Shown: piece after piece, positions 44,904 through 55,019 of the stretch
How the letters are laid out: the number at the start of each line of letters is the position of its first letter
Numbering within the stretch: the stretch's first letter is position 1
Assembly: GCF_000369405.1 (NCBI RefSeq)
Contig: NZ_KB849999.1
Span: 908,647-972,646 of the forward strand
Direction: 5' to 3'
Length of the DNA: 64,000 bases
Origin: Acinetobacter sp. ANC 3929
Lineage (GTDB): Bacteria; Pseudomonadota; Gammaproteobacteria; Pseudomonadales; Moraxellaceae
Translations under genes and position numbers: made by a program
The notes under the pieces: generated by a model
The model's database searches: none
Seen by the model: the letters and a program-made list of their open reading frames with translations, nothing else
What the model was told of the DNA's origin: nothing

Positions 44904-46564
44904 CTTGTTCTGTAGTTAATCCCAAGTAAAGTTACTTTCGTATTTGTTTTCACATTCAAGCCCGCATAAGGGTTTAATAAAATATTATTTACCCCTGTTT
45001 GGTTTGACAAACTACTTGTATTGGCTGGAATATCATCACGACTGCGTAAAAACCCCAGTGACAAATCTAAATCGGTATCCTGATCAAAACGATAACCAAT
45101 ACCTAAACCAAATAATTGCGCATTATTAATTGGTACCATGGTATTACGTTTATCATCAGGAATTGAACTCGTACGCGGTTCATATCCCATACGCAATTTT
45201 AATCGATCTGTTGCAGAATACTCTAAACCAATCCCCCAACGCCAAGATGATTGAAATTTTAAGGGTAGGGAAAGTGAACGATCTGTCACGTCTGAAGATA
45301 ATAATTTAGCCACTTTTAATAATGAGATTTGTCGATCAAACTCAAACTTAAACTTATCCCATGCCGAGAAGTCCGTCCAACCTAAGTCAAAGTTTACCTG
45401 TAAATCTGGTAAAATCTTATACTTAATACCGGCTTTAAAATGCTGAGGATACTTAAAATCCATTGCCAATAAACCAGATTCTGTCGCGGGAGCATAACCA
45501 GGAAAACCAAGAATTGCGGCAAGAATCTGCCCTGTTGCTGATGAGTTTAGACCCGCAATTAATTCACGCGGTGCATTAGCAACATTAATTAAGTATTTAC
45601 CATGTAAGCGCATCTTCGCTTCACTTTGATATACCATCCCGAAGCTAAAATCATCAGTAGGTTCCCAAAGTAAGCCTAAGTTATAACTTGGGCTGAGCGA
45701 TTGCTCGAGTGAAACATCTAAAGCACCCACTTTACTAAAAGGATTCATTCCCTCTTTGGCATTACACATACCGAAAAGTAAAAGATCCGTAATAATGTCG
45801 CCATTTTCCTTAAATGGCCCACAAACGACTTCATCCACCATACGTAGCACCCCAATGAGTTCATTTGGGAAACGTAAATCTGTTTTCATGGCAATCGCTT
45901 GATAAGACATGCCAAATGAAGCACCTAAATATAAGTGATCGTTCACCTGATAGCCAAATGATGGTGACAAATAGGTAATACGCTCTAAAGCTACTTGTTG
46001 CCCCATGTAGTTACTTGGATTACCATCTTCCGCACCAAAACCTGCAACAAGTGGCGCATATATTGCCGTTGCATAGGTTACTTTTGAACCTGGTGGTTTA
46101 TAAGAAATACCCGCTGTTGGTGCGACTAATGGGGAGTTCGGGCCTAAATCTACAATTTTCTTTAAAACAGGTACATAAATACTGGCATATTCAACATCAC
46201 CATGTACTGTTCCTTTGTAATCTGTACAAATATTCGCATCGATTTCAGGCCCATCATTACAAACCAATGGGTCATCAGAATAACCAAATACGTTATAGCC
46301 CGCTGGTGCCGAGTAATCTCTTTTAATTGCAAAATTAGCGAGAATCCCCTGCACATCTGTTTGCAACCCATCTAATTTAGCAAGTGCTGCTGGGTTAAAG
46401 TGAACCGCACTGATACCTGGTGGATCAGCAGTGACTGCATTTCCTAAGGCCAAAGAACGCAGATCTACCGATAAGTCTTGTCCGAGTTGTGCATGAGTCG
46501 CACTCGATAGCCCAGCAAAAAAAATTGCTATCGTTAATGGACATAATTTAAGGTTTCTCACCAT
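44897..46564 (-). CDS. filD: Putative pilus assembly protein FilD, FadL-like outer-membrane protein
   Basis: 555 aa. Signal peptide ending in SATHAQ, then the OMPP1/FadL/TodX pattern: LSVDLRSLALGNAVTADPPGISAVHFNPAALAKLDG, many aromatic-edged strands (FGMVYQSEAKMRLHG, WRWGIGLEYSATDRLKLRMGYEPR) and a C-terminal Trp after NYRTR. Likely a 14-strand barrel. FadL barrels move hydrophobic molecules, but in this locus it may help surface assembly. Very strong AAGGAG ribosome site. Second to last coupled group with filE. Confidence 0.85.
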   Translation of the reverse strand: MVRNLKLCPLTIAIFFAGLSSATHAQLGQDLSVDLRSLALGNAVTADPPGISAVHFNPAALAKLDGLQTDVQGILANFAIKRDYSAPAGYNVFGYSDDPLVCNDGPEIDANICTDYKGTVHGDVEYASIYVPVLKKIVDLGPNSPLVAPTAGISYKPPGSKVTYATAIYAPLVAGFGAEDGNPSNYMGQQVALERITYLSPSFGYQVNDHLYLGASFGMSYQAIAMKTDLRFPNELIGVLRMVDEVVCGPFKENGDIITDLLLFGMCNAKEGMNPFSKVGALDVSLEQSLSPSYNLGLLWEPTDDFSFGMVYQSEAKMRLHGKYLINVANAPRELIAGLNSSATGQILAAILGFPGYAPATESGLLAMDFKYPQHFKAGIKYKILPDLQVNFDLGWTDFSAWDKFKFEFDRQISLLKVAKLLSSDVTDRSLSLPLKFQSSWRWGIGLEYSATDRLKLRMGYEPRTSSIPDDKRNTMVPINNAQLFGLGIGYRFDQDTDLDLSLGFLRSRDDIPANTSSLSNQTGVNNILLNPYAGLNVKTNTKVTLLGINYRTRW

Positions 46565-46576
46565 TATTACATCTCC

Positions 46577-47734
46577 TTAACGAATTTTTTTGCCAAAACC
46601 TATGATATCAAGTGGGAAAGACAAGCCCAGTGATACATCTGGCGCGTCTTCGGTTAAACCAATTCCCACAGTACCATTTACGATTGTTTCAGGAGAGACT
46701 CGCACCCCCAAAGCAAATGACAACATCGCACTACTTTGGTCCGCAGATTTATAACTTTCGTCATTGCTGAAATAGAATTTTGCCCCAGTATTAAAACTTT
46801 GCTGATATGACATGGTCAAAGACACATCATAGTTAAAGGAATAAGCGAATCCGAAAGAGAATCCACCACTTAGACCTGGGTCAAAACTTTCTAGAACTCG
46901 GCTACCACGTAATTGATTAAGTCCGGACTCTTTCAAACCATAACTCGTTGAAACAGAAGCAAATAAAACAACAGGGTCAATATATTTACGTGTACTTGCC
47001 CCAGCACCTACCGAGTAATAGCCTTTACCAGTTGATAACTCATCTACCCCAACCTCATAAGGGCTATCGCCTGTTTTAGTCGATAAGCTACCAAATAGAA
47101 CCAAGGGTAAGCGCCCCTGTTTTAATGGGAATGGTTCCCAACGCGCACCAAAGTTAATATCACCCAATCCTGCTGTCGTTGTATCTTTCAATAACTCTTT
47201 TTTCGCGACAAAAGGTAATGAAGCAGATAAGGTTACATTGTCCAATAAACCATACTGAACTGTAAAAGTGTTGGTTAAAGTATGGTTTGCATCTTCTTCA
47301 ACACGTAATCTAGACAATGAGCTATTGCTATCATTTAGTGCCAAATCAAGGCGACTATCTCTGTAGTAGGTATAATCCAAATCATAATAAGATGAAAAAA
47401 TACCTTTCTTAATTAATGAATACTGACGCTCATTTGAAGTAAACACTTCTTGTAAATTCGTTTCTTGCGTAGCATCACTTTCTTTTTTTTGCAAAGCCGT
47501 AGCTGCTTGATCCGCTTGGCTATTCTCAGCAACAACAGTAGCCTCAGTGCTTGCACCTGCTGAACTGTCAGCTGCTGTATTCCCCTGTACCTTAACTGCT
47601 ACCTTATCCGTTTCAGACGATGCTGTCTCGACAGATGGTTGTTGTTCTGCTGCGTAAAGTGTTGATGTGATGGCGCTTAGACTTAACGCTAACACACTCA
47701 TATTCATCCATGTACGATTCATTTTACTTTGCAT
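46577..47734 (-). CDS. filC: Putative pilus assembly protein FilC, outer-membrane barrel with polar N-terminal segment
   Basis: 385 aa. Signal peptide (VLALSLSAITSTLYA), then a Gln/Ala/Ser-rich polar and likely helical region (about 30-105), then a beta-barrel from RQYSLIKKGIFSSYYDLDYTYY to the end with repeated strands. This plan, helical plug followed by barrel, resembles the FapF amyloid secretin of Pseudomonas by architecture only. ATG 47734 and 47722 are both possible. Between filB and filD. Confidence 0.8.
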   Translation of the reverse strand: MQSKMNRTWMNMSVLALSLSAITSTLYAAEQQPSVETASSETDKVAVKVQGNTAADSSAGASTEATVVAENSQADQAATALQKKESDATQETNLQEVFTSNERQYSLIKKGIFSSYYDLDYTYYRDSRLDLALNDSNSSLSRLRVEEDANHTLTNTFTVQYGLLDNVTLSASLPFVAKKELLKDTTTAGLGDINFGARWEPFPLKQGRLPLVLFGSLSTKTGDSPYEVGVDELSTGKGYYSVGAGASTRKYIDPVVLFASVSTSYGLKESGLNQLRGSRVLESFDPGLSGGFSFGFAYSFNYDVSLTMSYQQSFNTGAKFYFSNDESYKSADQSSAMLSFALGVRVSPETIVNGTVGIGLTEDAPDVSLGLSFPLDIIGFGKKIR

Positions 47735-47767
47735 CCTATTACATTAATTTTACTGTTTTTTCTAAAC

Positions 47768-48601
47768 TTACTTCCGCTTGTAATATAAGCGCATATAGGT
47801 CGTTATTGGTTGGTTATAAGTCGCTGAGTTAGTATCTGCATCTAATACCCGACGCATTGTTGAAGCTTTATCTGCAAGACGTTCAAATTTCTGTGTTGGG
47901 AATTGAATTTCTGCAAGGGCATATTTGTTTACTGTTGCATCTTCAACGTGACGCATATCTGAATCTTGAAGTGCTAATAAGCTTTTCTGATACTGCTGTG
48001 GAATATCAACGATAAATAAAGTGTTATTATCCCAAATCTCTTTGAATCGAATTTCATCAAAACTAATATTACCTAGCGCAGGATCAGCAACATAAACTCG
48101 CCCATCTTTATATGCTTTATATACAACAAAATGTTTAAAGCCCGCATAAGTAATAGGTACAATTGCGGGTTGCTTTAATGCGGTAAGATCTGAAAACTCC
48201 CCACGATAGCCGCCGCTATTAATCCCTAAAGCAGAGACAAAGCGTTTCATATCTAACAATGAAAAACTACGGCGCTCAATGATGCGTTGATACTCACCGT
48301 ATTGCAGAAGACCGCTCATTGTTTGTTGTTCTGTTAATTTTAATCCACCGTAGCCATTTAACAGTGTAGTCAATGCTGCTGAACCACAGCTATAGTCATA
48401 CGCTTGGCGTACAATCCCCCTAAACTGATCTTCTACCGCTGGTTTGATCACCACTGCTTCACGATGATTTCGCGTAAAAGAGGGATAACGAGAATCCAAA
48501 GTTTCTGTATAATAAACAGAACCTTCAGGTTTTTTTTCTATTTCAAAGGCTTGCGTTGTAAAGTAATACATCAATGCCGAGCCTAAAGCGATCTCTAACA
48601 T
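47768..48601 (-). CDS. filB: FilB, C39-family cysteine peptidase
   Basis: 277 aa. Peptidase C39-like domain with Cys72 in QAYDYSCGSAALTTLLNGYGG, His157 in AGFKHFVVYKAYKDG and Asp173 in VYVADPALG, so the catalytic triad appears complete. The N-terminus has a short hydrophobic stretch (residues 5-19). There is no ABC transporter domain, unlike bacteriocin exporters. FapD of functional amyloid systems is a stand-alone peptidase of the same type, suggesting a maturation role for the neighbouring secreted protein. Confidence 0.85.
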   Translation of the reverse strand: MLEIALGSALMYYFTTQAFEIEKKPEGSVYYTETLDSRYPSFTRNHREAVVIKPAVEDQFRGIVRQAYDYSCGSAALTTLLNGYGGLKLTEQQTMSGLLQYGEYQRIIERRSFSLLDMKRFVSALGINSGGYRGEFSDLTALKQPAIVPITYAGFKHFVVYKAYKDGRVYVADPALGNISFDEIRFKEIWDNNTLFIVDIPQQYQKSLLALQDSDMRHVEDATVNKYALAEIQFPTQKFERLADKASTMRRVLDADTNSATYNQPITTYMRLYYKRK

Positions 48602-48969
48602 AAGTCTCTTTTTCTAACAATGGCAACACTTGCCTTATTCGTTTTATTTTTAGTGTCTATGACACTCCATCCCTGCCTGTTGAAGATAACGTTTTTTATA
48701 AGAAAAAACACCTTTTTTTTAGTTATTTTTGACAGAATGTTATTTTTTTTATTATTACACCTACAAATTGACAAAAAACACTTCTAAGCACACACTTTTA
48801 TAACAATAATTTATTTTATTATTTTTAAAGTTTGATGAATTTTCATGTCATTTTTATAAAAGTATTTATATTGCTGGCATAATATAACATTGGTAAAACA
48901 CCATAATTAGCATCACTTAAAACTAAAGTTTTTCTCCGACTTTGCGATTAAACAGAGCATGTAAAAAAA
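48602..48969. other. Leader between filA terminator and filB
   Basis: 368 bp, T-rich on the reading strand's complement and without ORFs. It separates filA from filB and presumably holds a second promoter or an unstable leader. No clear structure found. Confidence 0.45.
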
Positions 48970-48970
48970 C

Positions 48971-48997
48971 AAAAAAAGCGCATAAAGCGCTTTTTTT
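48971..48997 (-). terminator. Terminator between filA and filB
   Basis: AAAAAAAGCGC-ATAAA-GCGCTTTTTTT, right after filA (14 bp past its stop), so filA can be made as an abundant single-gene transcript. Confidence 0.9.
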
Positions 48998-49011
48998 GTT
49001 TTGGTAACTGA

Positions 49012-50016
49012 TTAGTGACCAGAAATCGTGATTGCAGCACCTTTGACATCACCACCCGCTGTATGCGTTGGGTTGTAATAGGTTTGTAATCCTTGAACTT
49101 CTACGTCGCCAATTGCGTTCGTACCACGAGTAGTTGCTGAACCACCATTTTTACTACCTAAATATACACCATTGATATAGATATCTTGTGCAGTTTTACC
49201 ACCAACAATTTGTAAGTAGCCAGCAGTTGCATTGGTTGCACCTGATTTACCGACAACACTGATATCAGCATCAACAGTTAAGTTTTGATTAGTCGCATCA
49301 GCAACTTTGATACTATCAATGTGAATTTCACCAGCAGCACGGTTTGCAGCTGAAGAACCATCTTTAGTACCTAATGCAGTTGAGTTATCAAGAATACCTA
49401 GATTTTTAATTTCTAAACCGCCAGTCATTATTGTATTCAACTTGATCATTGCACCTTGTGGCGCTGCACCAAGTTGAATATTCGCAGTCATTGTACCAGT
49501 TTTTAAGCTTAAACCAGATAGAATCGCATTTTCACTACCCGCTACAGCACCACGACGGATACTTGTTGCGCTTGTAGTACCTGACTTAGCTACGCTAATT
49601 TTACCAATATTAATATTTAAACCAGAAACATTAGCCGCTACATTTAGGAAAGCACCATTTGCGCCTGTACCCGCATCAGTATCGATTACAAGGTCAGCCA
49701 AATTTCCAGTAGGTAAAAGCGCAGCTGTATTTGCACTAATTACAATACCTTGTGTTTCGTTCACATCACCAGTAACACCGTTACCAGAGATAACAATCGC
49801 ACCAGCTGTAGCTGTACCACCTGATGTTGTAGCCAAACCATCATTATCGTGAATTAAAACTTTTTCGATCTCAACTTTAGAGATACCAAGACCAATATTA
49901 ATACCGTCTTGACCTGTTGCAGCGCTTAGTGCAGCATCATCCATTGACTGCATAGCCATTGCATTTGCGCTAATCGCCATTGAAGAAACTAAAGCTAGTT
50001 TAGTAAACATTTTCAT
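49012..50016 (-). CDS. filA: FilA, secreted DUF6160-type surface protein
   Basis: 334 aa. Signal peptide (FTKLALVSSMAISANAMA) then the hallmark MDDAALSAATGQDGINIGLGISKVEIEKVLIHDNDG. The rest consists of repeating Gly/Asn/Thr-rich beta strands (VISGNGVTG, LNINIGKISVAKSG, IHIDSIKVADATNQNLTVDADIS), like a beta-helix or fibre subunit, with no cysteine. ATG 50016 is preceded by GGGAGAG. Probably the major product of the fil locus. A terminator just downstream isolates it from filB-F. Confidence 0.82.
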   Translation of the reverse strand: MKMFTKLALVSSMAISANAMAMQSMDDAALSAATGQDGINIGLGISKVEIEKVLIHDNDGLATTSGGTATAGAIVISGNGVTGDVNETQGIVISANTAALLPTGNLADLVIDTDAGTGANGAFLNVAANVSGLNINIGKISVAKSGTTSATSIRRGAVAGSENAILSGLSLKTGTMTANIQLGAAPQGAMIKLNTIMTGGLEIKNLGILDNSTALGTKDGSSAANRAAGEIHIDSIKVADATNQNLTVDADISVVGKSGATNATAGYLQIVGGKTAQDIYINGVYLGSKNGGSATTRGTNAIGDVEVQGLQTYYNPTHTAGGDVKGAAITISGH

Positions 50017-50446
50017 TGAGCACTCTCCCAAGAGCATTTATTTTTTGACTTACACTACTCTAAACTGTCCACGGTCGTTTTATTCTTAAATGACAACTTG
50101 AACTTCCAATCCTTGAGTAGTTCGCTTAGCAATTACTAAATTACCTGTTTGTTATTTTATGTTCAACTCCTGTTAACTGCTTTTTGACTACAAACCGACA
50201 AACGGCATATAAAACACTCAACACTATTCTTTATAAAAAAACACTACAAAAACTTGTAATCATTGAGTATTTTTTAAAGACTTTTTTTACACTAAATTCA
50301 AATTTGAATAGTTTTACCATTCATCACATCAAAATTCTGATAAGAAGCGTTAACAAAAACGCTTTTTTATTTTTTTATTTGATAAATACATCATTTATTT
50401 TATCTAAGTAATGCTGCCCAAATTTCATCCACTTTCAGCATAAGCT
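50017..50446. other. Intergenic region between filA and pabB
   Basis: Very AT-rich, 430 bp between divergent genes. No ORF with a real start and no promoter that I can place with confidence. Confidence 0.45.
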
Positions 50447-51874
50447 TTGATAAAAAACAGCCCGAACTTTTTGGATGTAGTACAATTCCTTTCTCCAAAT
50501 GTAGATATCAGTCTTTCCGTTTATATGTCCTATTTTGAGCAAAAACTTAATACGCCACTCACTTCTGCATTTGACCTTCTTGCTCGCCTTTATGATTTAA
50601 CAGGATTGGTGTATTTATATGATCAAAATACGCCAACCATTGCCTTTTTACCCCAAGAACTCTTAGTTTCTCAAAACTCTAAACTGCAACAAGTTCAACA
50701 AATACACTTCAATCAATATCACATAAAATCAGACGCAGCTTCACTTTTAGAGTTCTGCAAATTCCATCAATCCTCTAATACCACCAATACTAAGGGCTTT
50801 CATGGGGGATATATTGGCTTCTTTAGCTATGACTATAGTGCCAACCAATTTATTAAAATTGATGCTCATCCACAGCCAAATTTTTTCTTAGGACGATACT
50901 CAAGTTTTTTAAAATTTGAAGAAGATGCTTGGTACTTTTATAGTTATAGTGATGAAGAGCAAGCTGAGTATATTTATCAAGAGATTTTGGCTCGGATCAA
51001 TCACCCCAAACAAATTCCAGCACTTTCTTTAGACCAGCAATGCCGCCCTCGTTGGTCCAAACCAGAATATTTAAATGCTTTTCATCAGGTACAGGAATAC
51101 ATCAAAGCGGGTGATTGCTATCAAATTAACTTGACTCAAGAATTTACAGCACAGGCACAAGGTTCACTTTTGAGCCGTGCTGATGAGTTATGGAAACTGA
51201 CCCACGCACCTTATGCAGGTTATCTTAAATTAGCTGATTTTGAACTGTTAAGTTGTTCACCTGAACTATTTATTGAATTTCAGACCAATCGACAAATAAA
51301 AACACGTCCAATCAAAGGCACGATGCCGCGTTTTGATGACCCACAACAAGATCAGATTTCAAAAGACAAACTCAGTCATTCTGAAAAAGATCAGGCTGAG
51401 AATGTCATGATTGTAGATCTGCTCCGCAATGACTTGAGTGTCTATGCTGAAATAGGCTCTGTCAAAGCCACCAAACTATTTGAAATAGAAAGTTTCAATC
51501 AAGTTCATCACATGGTCAGTGAAATCACGGCAAGCTTGAAACCTGAAATCAATCCAATGCAGATGCTCTTATCTGCCCTGCCAGGTGGTTCAATCACAGG
51601 TGCACCGAAGATTCGTGCCATGCAAATTATTGAAGAACTCGAAGGTGCACCGCGTGGTGCTTATTGTGGCAGCTTAGGTTATTTTAATTTCGATGGTACA
51701 GGCAGTTGGAATATCTTGATTCGCAGTATTCAAAAGTATCAGGACCAATTATCAATGTGGGCAGGTGGTGGCATCACCATCGCTTCTGATGCGGAAGCCG
51801 AATATCAGGAATGCTTTGATAAAATTTCAGCCATGCTTGATTTGCTCAATACATGGCAGACTTCTAAACAGTAA
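50447..51874 (+). CDS. pabB: Aminodeoxychorismate synthase component I
   Basis: 475 aa chorismate-utilising enzyme of p-aminobenzoate/folate synthesis. C-terminal signatures: AGDCYQINLTQEF, SCSPELFIEF, RPIKGTMPR, HSEKDQAENVMIVDLLRNDL, PGGSITGAPKIRAMQIIEELE and AGGGITIASDAEAEYQEC. No in-frame ATG exists before residue 27; the ORF starts after a stop with TTG 50447, and the residues after it look like normal PabB sequence, so either TTG or ATG 50525 is the start. Confidence 0.92.
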   Translation: MIKNSPNFLDVVQFLSPNVDISLSVYMSYFEQKLNTPLTSAFDLLARLYDLTGLVYLYDQNTPTIAFLPQELLVSQNSKLQQVQQIHFNQYHIKSDAASLLEFCKFHQSSNTTNTKGFHGGYIGFFSYDYSANQFIKIDAHPQPNFFLGRYSSFLKFEEDAWYFYSYSDEEQAEYIYQEILARINHPKQIPALSLDQQCRPRWSKPEYLNAFHQVQEYIKAGDCYQINLTQEFTAQAQGSLLSRADELWKLTHAPYAGYLKLADFELLSCSPELFIEFQTNRQIKTRPIKGTMPRFDDPQQDQISKDKLSHSEKDQAENVMIVDLLRNDLSVYAEIGSVKATKLFEIESFNQVHHMVSEITASLKPEINPMQMLLSALPGGSITGAPKIRAMQIIEELEGAPRGAYCGSLGYFNFDGTGSWNILIRSIQKYQDQLSMWAGGGITIASDAEAEYQECFDKISAMLDLLNTWQTSKQ

Positions 51875-51888
51875 ACTTCAATACAGAT

Positions 51889-52974
51889 TTATAAAATTTG
51901 CGTTTTAAGTGTATCCACTAGACGTTGATTTTGTTCATTTGTACCAATCGTGATACGTAAAAATTGATTAATTCGCGGCTTATTAAAATAACGCACAATA
52001 ATCCCCTGTTCACGCAATTGTTGAGACAACTGAGCAGCGTCGTGTTGAGGATGCGTAGCAAAAATAAAATTAGCTTTCGATGGCAAGACATCAAAGCCTA
52101 AAGCCGTGAGATCACCTACCAGTTTTTCTCGGCTGTCAATCACTTTGGCACATTGCGCCTCAAAATAAGCTTGATCTTCAAATGAAGCCACCGCTGCTGC
52201 AATCGCAAAACGATCGATTGGGTACGAATTAAAGCTATTTTTGACTGCTTCAAGTGCCGCAATCAAATGCGCTTGCGCAATCGCAAAACCAACACGTAAG
52301 CCAGCAAGCGAACGTGACTTCGATGTTGTTTGGCAAACGACTAAATTATCATATCGATTGATCAGTCGTACCGCGGACTCAGCGCCAAAATCAACATAAG
52401 CTTCATCAATCACAACGACGCGATCTGGATTTGCCTTCAGCACCTGTTCAATCTCATCTAAACCAAGCGCAATACTGGTTGGTGCATTTGGATTGGTGAT
52501 GATAATGCCACCATTTTCCTGTTCATAATCTGATACATCAATTTCGAATTTTTCATTCAAAGGAATCTGTTTCGTTTGTGTCGCAAAGAATTGGCTATAA
52601 ACAGGATAAAAACTATAGGTAATATCTGGATAAAGAATCGGCTCTTTCTGGATAAAAAAAGCTTTAAAAATATGTGCTAAAACTTCGTCAGAACCATTGC
52701 CGACGAACACTTGAGTCACATCAACCTGCTGCTGCTTGGCAATCGCCTGTTTTAAAGCAGTCGCATCAGGATCTGGATATAAACGCAAAGCATCAGCTTG
52801 ATCAGTTAAAACCGCCTGTACAGCTTCCACCACTTTTGCAGATGGTGGATATGGATTCTCATTGGTATTGAGTTTGAGTAAGTTCTGAATCTTAGGCTGC
52901 TCACCAGGTACATAAGGCTCTAATTCACGTACCTCTGGACTCCAAAAACGCATTTGTTCTGCTGTAAACGTCAT
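51889..52974 (-). CDS. hisC: Histidinol-phosphate aminotransferase
   Basis: 361 aa PLP enzyme of histidine synthesis. [40 protein letters not shown] and the lysine motif [16 protein letters not shown] are present. Follows hisD by 61 bp on minus; both read in the same transcript direction as the rest of the his genes. Convergent with pabB. Confidence 0.96.
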   Translation of the reverse strand: MTFTAEQMRFWSPEVRELEPYVPGEQPKIQNLLKLNTNENPYPPSAKVVEAVQAVLTDQADALRLYPDPDATALKQAIAKQQQVDVTQVFVGNGSDEVLAHIFKAFFIQKEPILYPDITYSFYPVYSQFFATQTKQIPLNEKFEIDVSDYEQENGGIIITNPNAPTSIALGLDEIEQVLKANPDRVVVIDEAYVDFGAESAVRLINRYDNLVVCQTTSKSRSLAGLRVGFAIAQAHLIAALEAVKNSFNSYPIDRFAIAAAVASFEDQAYFEAQCAKVIDSREKLVGDLTALGFDVLPSKANFIFATHPQHDAAQLSQQLREQGIIVRYFNKPRINQFLRITIGTNEQNQRLVDTLKTQIL

Positions 52975-53035
52975 TGTTCTACTCTCATGTATCCTAAAAA
53001 AGGGGCTAACCAGCCCCTATCAATCTTTGAATCGG

Positions 53036-54325
53036 TTATTGGTAACGATAACGGGCTGAACGCGCATGGGCATCAAGATTTTCTTGCACTGCCAACACAT
53101 CGGCTGCTTTTGCCAAGCTTTTCACACCCTCTTCAGAGCACATGATCAAGCTAGAGCGCTTTTGAAAATCATACACACCAAGTGGCGAAGAAAAACGTGC
53201 TGTCCCCGATGTCGGCAAGACATGGTTTGGCCCCGCGCAATAATCACCGATGGCTTCTGGCGTATAACGTCCCATAAAGATTGCCCCTGCATGACGAATG
53301 TCCTGACTCATCAACTCGGCCTCATCAAGACAGAGTTCCAAATGCTCTGGTGCCACCTGATTAATCAGTTCAATCGCTTCTGCACGATCTTTTACCAACA
53401 CCAATGCACCACGATTTTGAATCGACGTTTTGGCAATTTCTGCTTTTGGCAATTCGCTTAAGTGTTTTTCAATCGCGGCTTCAACTGCATTTAACAGCAT
53501 TTCATCTGGAGTAATGAAAATGGCTTGGGCAACAGTGTCATGCTCTGCTTGAGACAATACATCCATGGCTAACCATTCAGCATTATTTTCACCTTCGGCG
53601 TACACCAAAATTTCCGAAGGCCCCGCTATCATATCAATACCGACTTGGCCAAAGACCGCACGTTTTGCGGCTGCTACAAATCGATTACCAGGCCCAGTAA
53701 TTTTATCTACTGCAGGAATGGTTCGTGTTCCATAAGCCAATGCAGCCACCGCTTGCGCTCCACCAATGGTAAACACACGGCTCACTCCTGCCAAATAGGC
53801 AGCAGCTAATACCAATGGATTCAACTCACCATTTGGTGCAGGTACCACCATGATAATTTCTGGGACACCGGCGACATGTGCCGGCAAAGCATTCATGAGT
53901 ACAGATGATGGATAAGAGGCTAATCCACCCGGTACATAAATTCCAACACGATCCAGTGGGGTGACTTTCTGGCCCAAGGTATTCCCCAGATCATCGACAT
54001 AAGTCCAACCTTCCTGCTTTTGTGCCTGATGGAAAGAACGAATGCGTTTTGCAGCAAGTTCTAATGCTTCACGAATTTCAACACTTAAACCATCAAATGC
54101 GGTTTTAAGCTGTGCTTGAGTCAGTTCTAAATCAGAGAATTGATGCGCTGGATGTCGATCGAACTGTTGCGTTAATTTAAGCACATGATCATCACCATGC
54201 TGACGCACATCAGCAATAATTTGATCTACAGTTTGTATTAATTGAGGATCATTAACCGTTTCAAATGCTAAAAGTTCAGCAAATGTCTGTTTAAAATTTT
54301 GATCCTGAGTCGATAAACGTCGCAT
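53036..54325 (-). CDS. hisD: Histidinol dehydrogenase
   Basis: 429 aa zinc enzyme completing histidine synthesis (two NAD+ oxidations of histidinol). Motifs: [72 protein letters not shown] and [15 protein letters not shown]. Start ATG 54325; GTG 54337 is upstream in frame. Separated from hisG by the opposite-strand ECF41 module. Confidence 0.96.
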   Translation of the reverse strand: MRRLSTQDQNFKQTFAELLAFETVNDPQLIQTVDQIIADVRQHGDDHVLKLTQQFDRHPAHQFSDLELTQAQLKTAFDGLSVEIREALELAAKRIRSFHQAQKQEGWTYVDDLGNTLGQKVTPLDRVGIYVPGGLASYPSSVLMNALPAHVAGVPEIIMVVPAPNGELNPLVLAAAYLAGVSRVFTIGGAQAVAALAYGTRTIPAVDKITGPGNRFVAAAKRAVFGQVGIDMIAGPSEILVYAEGENNAEWLAMDVLSQAEHDTVAQAIFITPDEMLLNAVEAAIEKHLSELPKAEIAKTSIQNRGALVLVKDRAEAIELINQVAPEHLELCLDEAELMSQDIRHAGAIFMGRYTPEAIGDYCAGPNHVLPTSGTARFSSPLGVYDFQKRSSLIMCSEEGVKSLAKAADVLAVQENLDAHARSARYRYQ

Positions 54326-54516
54326 CAATTTACCCACAAGGCGAAAAAGAGAACGCTAAGTTTACTCTTTTTCAATACGCTTGTGGGCACAATGTAGGCT
54401 AAAAAAATCAATGGGGAGGAATGAGTTCTTCGATCAACCTATCATTCTGCTTTTATTTGCTTACTCAAAATATTTAAGCAACAAGAACAAAAAGTTAAAA
54501 ATTATTTTACTTCCCG

Positions 54517-54543
54517 TGTCACAAAGCAAAAGGCTGACTCGTC
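54517..54543 (+). promoter_or_regulatory. ECF41-type promoter
   Basis: TGTCACA (54517-54523), 16 bases, CGTC (54540-54543). These are the -35 and -10 motifs reported for ECF41 sigma factors. Located 40 bp before the AhpD-like gene. Confidence 0.82.
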
Positions 54544-54582
54544 AAATAAGTACCTATATTGATTTTAATCAGGAATATTACA

Positions 54583-55014
54583 ATGACGATGCTCAATATT
54601 CATCCTAAAAAACATTTACCAGAATCAATCCATTATCTCTATCAGGTTCATCAAAATATTCTCGACTTGGACCTGATTGATCGCTCACTTTATCATCTTG
54701 TTCTATTACGCGCCTCACAAATCAATGGCTGTGCTTTTTGTGTGAAGATGCATATTGCGGAGGCCTTGGCAGATGGTGAAGTACAATCACGCTTGGACCG
54801 CTTGGTGGTATGGCGACATTGCAATGATTATACAGATCAGGAAAAAGCCGCCTTTGCTTGGGTTGAAGCACTCACGACTTTGCACGCGCTCACTGATTAT
54901 GAGCCGTTACGTATAACACTATTAAAATATTTCAGTGAGCCACAAATTTCAGCTTTAACTTTACTGATTGGCATGATTAATTTGTGGAATCGAATTGCAA
55001 TTTCCCAACATTAA
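54583..55014 (+). CDS. Carboxymuconolactone decarboxylase / AhpD-family protein
   Basis: 143 aa. The AhpD-like core has CAFCVKMHIAEAL, the Cys-x-x-Cys-x3-His motif, so it may have peroxidase or thiol redox activity and is not necessarily a decarboxylase. ATG 54583 has AGGAA about eight bases upstream. Five bases separate its stop from the ECF41 sigma factor, so the pair is one transcript. ECF41 genes are known to sit next to carboxymuconolactone decarboxylases, oxidoreductases or epimerases. Confidence 0.92.
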   Translation: MTMLNIHPKKHLPESIHYLYQVHQNILDLDLIDRSLYHLVLLRASQINGCAFCVKMHIAEALADGEVQSRLDRLVVWRHCNDYTDQEKAAFAWVEALTTLHALTDYEPLRITLLKYFSEPQISALTLLIGMINLWNRIAISQH

Positions 55015-55019
55015 CATCT

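Noticed and set aside
54381..54608. 75-codon plus-strand ORF before the AhpD-like gene
   Set aside because: It covers the ECF41 promoter and overlaps the real start in another frame.
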